14,946 nucleotides of DNA from Burkholderiaceae bacterium (GTDB taxonomy: Bacteria > Pseudomonadota > Gammaproteobacteria > Burkholderiales > Burkholderiaceae_E), in assembly GCA_019428955.1 (NCBI GenBank), contig JAHYJF010000061.1, forward strand, positions 1 to 14,946, in the 5' to 3' direction. A program made the translations under genes and the position numbers. Below are positions 13,853 to 14,946 of the stretch, piece by piece. Under the pieces are notes generated by a model, which was not told the DNA's origin, searched no databases, and saw nothing but the letters and a program-made list of their open reading frames with translations. Positions within the stretch are counted from its first letter, which is position 1; every line of letters begins with the position of its first letter.

Positions 13853-14883
13853 ACGCGCCCTTGCTGCCGGGTCGGATTGAACACTGGCCCCTCGTCCGCC
13901 TGAAACCTTACGCCCGCAACGCCAAGACCCACGACGCCGATCAGGTGGCCAAGATCGCCGCCAGCATGGCCGAATTCGGCTGGACAGTCCCCTGCCTCGT
14001 CGCCGCCGACGGCGAGTTGATCGCAGGCCATGGCCGCGTCCTGGCCGCCGCGCACCTCGGACTGTCCGAAGCCCCGGTGATCGTGCTGGGCCATCTGACC
14101 GAGGCGCAACGCCGGGCCTATCGCATCGCGGACAACAAATTGACCGAGTTGGGCGGCTGGGACGAGGCCCTGCTGCTGCAGGAATTGCAGGCACTGCTAG
14201 CCGAGGATTTCGACCTCGGGCTGATCGGGATCCCCGAAGACGAGTTGGATGCGCTGCTTGCGGATGGGGACGACCGCCCTGCGATTTCTGACGATGCGGC
14301 CGATGCCATCCCCGAACCGCCTATTGAGCCGATCACCCGCCCCGGCGACGTCTGGCAGCTCGGGCAGCACCGGCTGCTCTGCGGCGACGCCACCGATCCC
14401 GCCGCCGCCGCCAGGCTGATGCAGGGTGAACAGGCAACGCTGATGTTCACCTCGCCGCCCTATGCCCAGCAGCGCGACTATGGCGCAGCCAGGGAAAAAC
14501 TCGGCGATTGGGATGCGCTGATGCAGGGCGTGTTCGCTGCAGCGCCGGTCACAGCGGACGCGCAGCTGCTGATCAACCTCGGCCTCGTGCATCGGAGCGG
14601 CGAGTGGCAGCCCTATTGGGAAGGATGGGTGGAATGGATGCGCACCTCTGGCTGGCGGCGGTTTGGCTGGTATGTCTGGGATCAGGGCCCCGGTTTGCCG
14701 GGCGACTGGAACGGTCGCCTGGCCCCGTCGCACGAGTTCATTTTCCACTTCAACCGCACACCCCGCAAACCGCACAAGACCGTGCCATCGAAGCACGCGG
14801 GCGAGGTCCTCGGCGGCGGTGAGAACGGCAGTGCAAAAGTTTGCCACGGAAGTGGCGGGATAGTCTTGCTGCGGGCAGAGTAA
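13849..14883 (+). pseudogene. Second ParB-domain/DNA methyltransferase fusion, cut by an insertion element
   Basis: The ParB-like part (residues about 9-125) is a close paralogue of the preceding gene, including G-E-L-I-A-G-H-G-R and Y-R-I-A-D-N-K-L-T-E-L-G. The methyltransferase part differs: its catalytic motif is S202-P-P-Y205, typical of cytosine-N4 and some adenine-N6 enzymes, so its target is probably different. Family resemblance continues up to K-H-A-G-E-V-L-G-G-G (ending about 14820). Then the frame enters unrelated sequence and stops at 14881-14883. The AdoMet-binding F-x-G-S-G motif that should follow in this class is absent, so the product should be inactive. The cause appears to be insertion of an IS21-like element at about 14820. 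The remainder of the gene probably lies beyond the window, after the element. Confidence 0.75.
14835..14847 (+). repeat. Terminal repeat copy 1 of the IS21-like element
   Basis: AAAAGTTTGCCAC matches the copy at 14882-14894 in 12 of 13 bases in the same orientation. It is a likely transposase-binding site. Confidence 0.55.
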
Positions 14884-14894
14884 AACTTTGCCAC
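14882..14894 (+). repeat. Terminal repeat copy 2 of the IS21-like element
   Basis: AAAACTTTGCCAC is a direct repeat of 14835-14847. It lies just inside the TAA that ends the truncated methyltransferase frame. Confidence 0.55.
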
Positions 14895-14937
14895 TTTGGC
14901 CCTTTCTGGCAACAGGGAGGGTGGGGGCATTTTAATC

Positions 14938-14946
14938 GTGGAACTT
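14938..14946 (+). CDS. istA: First codons of a probable IstA-type transposase (3' partial)
   Basis: GTG-GAA-CTT at the edge would read M-E-L, the opening I associate with several IstA proteins, after a purine-rich stretch (GGGAGGG at about 14915-14921) that could serve as ribosome site at a long spacing. Only three codons are visible, so the call rests on the element ends upstream and not on the protein. Confidence 0.3.

Larger units (their letters stand above)
14820..14946 (+). mobile_element. Left end of an IS21-family-like insertion sequence (partial)
   Basis: Protein similarity of the interrupted methyltransferase ends at about 14820, where the sequence begins TGAGAACGG. IS21-family ends start with TG and carry several internal copies of a transposase-binding repeat. 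Here AAAAGTTTGCCAC (14835-14847) recurs as AAAACTTTGCCAC (14882-14894), 47 bases apart with one mismatch. A purine-rich GGGAGGGTGGGGG follows, then GTG-GAA-CTT at the very edge, which would open an IstA-type transposase. The right end and the target duplication are outside the window, so the family call is provisional. Confidence 0.6.

Noticed and set aside
13382..14194. Minus-strand open frame across the two ParB-methyltransferases
   Set aside because: It spans the junction of two well-supported genes and is arginine/proline-rich, as expected of an antisense shadow in GC-rich DNA.
1..14946. tRNA or rRNA genes
   Set aside because: No cloverleaf-like or ribosomal sequence was recognised on either strand, and no tRNA marks an integration site within the window.

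Overview
The window looks like the early-to-packaging side of a prophage in a GC-rich alphaproteobacterium, most likely Rhodobacteraceae. The grounds are the high third-position GC, the gene order (VRR-NUC-like protein, helix-turn-helix protein, cytosine methyltransferase, phage hypothetical, then tandem ParB-methyltransferase fusions) and the resemblance of these proteins to Rhodobacter-type prophages as I remember them. No search was possible, so the host is inference.

Layout. Positions 1-3135 hold four tightly packed plus-strand phage genes joined by 4-base stop/start overlaps: the end of a VRR-NUC-like nuclease with an altered catalytic glutamate, a winged-helix protein whose gene carries 23-bp iteron-like repeats, a C5-cytosine methyltransferase locus, and a conserved phage protein of unknown function. 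Positions 3136-12098 look like a defence cargo island. First comes a two-gene unit with its own promoter (a small DUF4258-like protein and a degenerate adenine-methyltransferase/specificity fusion). It is followed by an apparently intact type I restriction-modification operon in the order hsdM-hsdS-hsdR. Positions 12099-12589 are non-coding and contain a 14-15 bp repeat array and a terminator-like hairpin. From 12590 the phage genes resume with two tandem ParB-domain/beta-class DNA methyltransferase fusions. The second is cut at about 14820 by the left end of what looks like an IS21-family element, whose first transposase codons reach the window edge.

Functionally the window is dominated by DNA methylation. 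The phage genes would mark phage DNA, probably to avoid host restriction. HsdM and HsdS methylate, and with HsdR cleave, DNA lacking the matching mark, so the prophage could protect its lysogen against other phages.

The most unusual signal is in the cytosine methyltransferase locus. The last 730 bp are open in two plus-strand frames and both look purposeful. One frame completes the methyltransferase with its C-terminal motif X. The other has the stronger codon-position GC signal, four W-x-T-P repeats, and a stop codon that overlaps the next gene's start. This is a candidate for overprinting, programmed frameshifting or recent decay. A second notable signal is the set of repeats in the helix-turn-helix gene, which fall in three different reading frames and so are probably DNA sites, possibly a replication origin.
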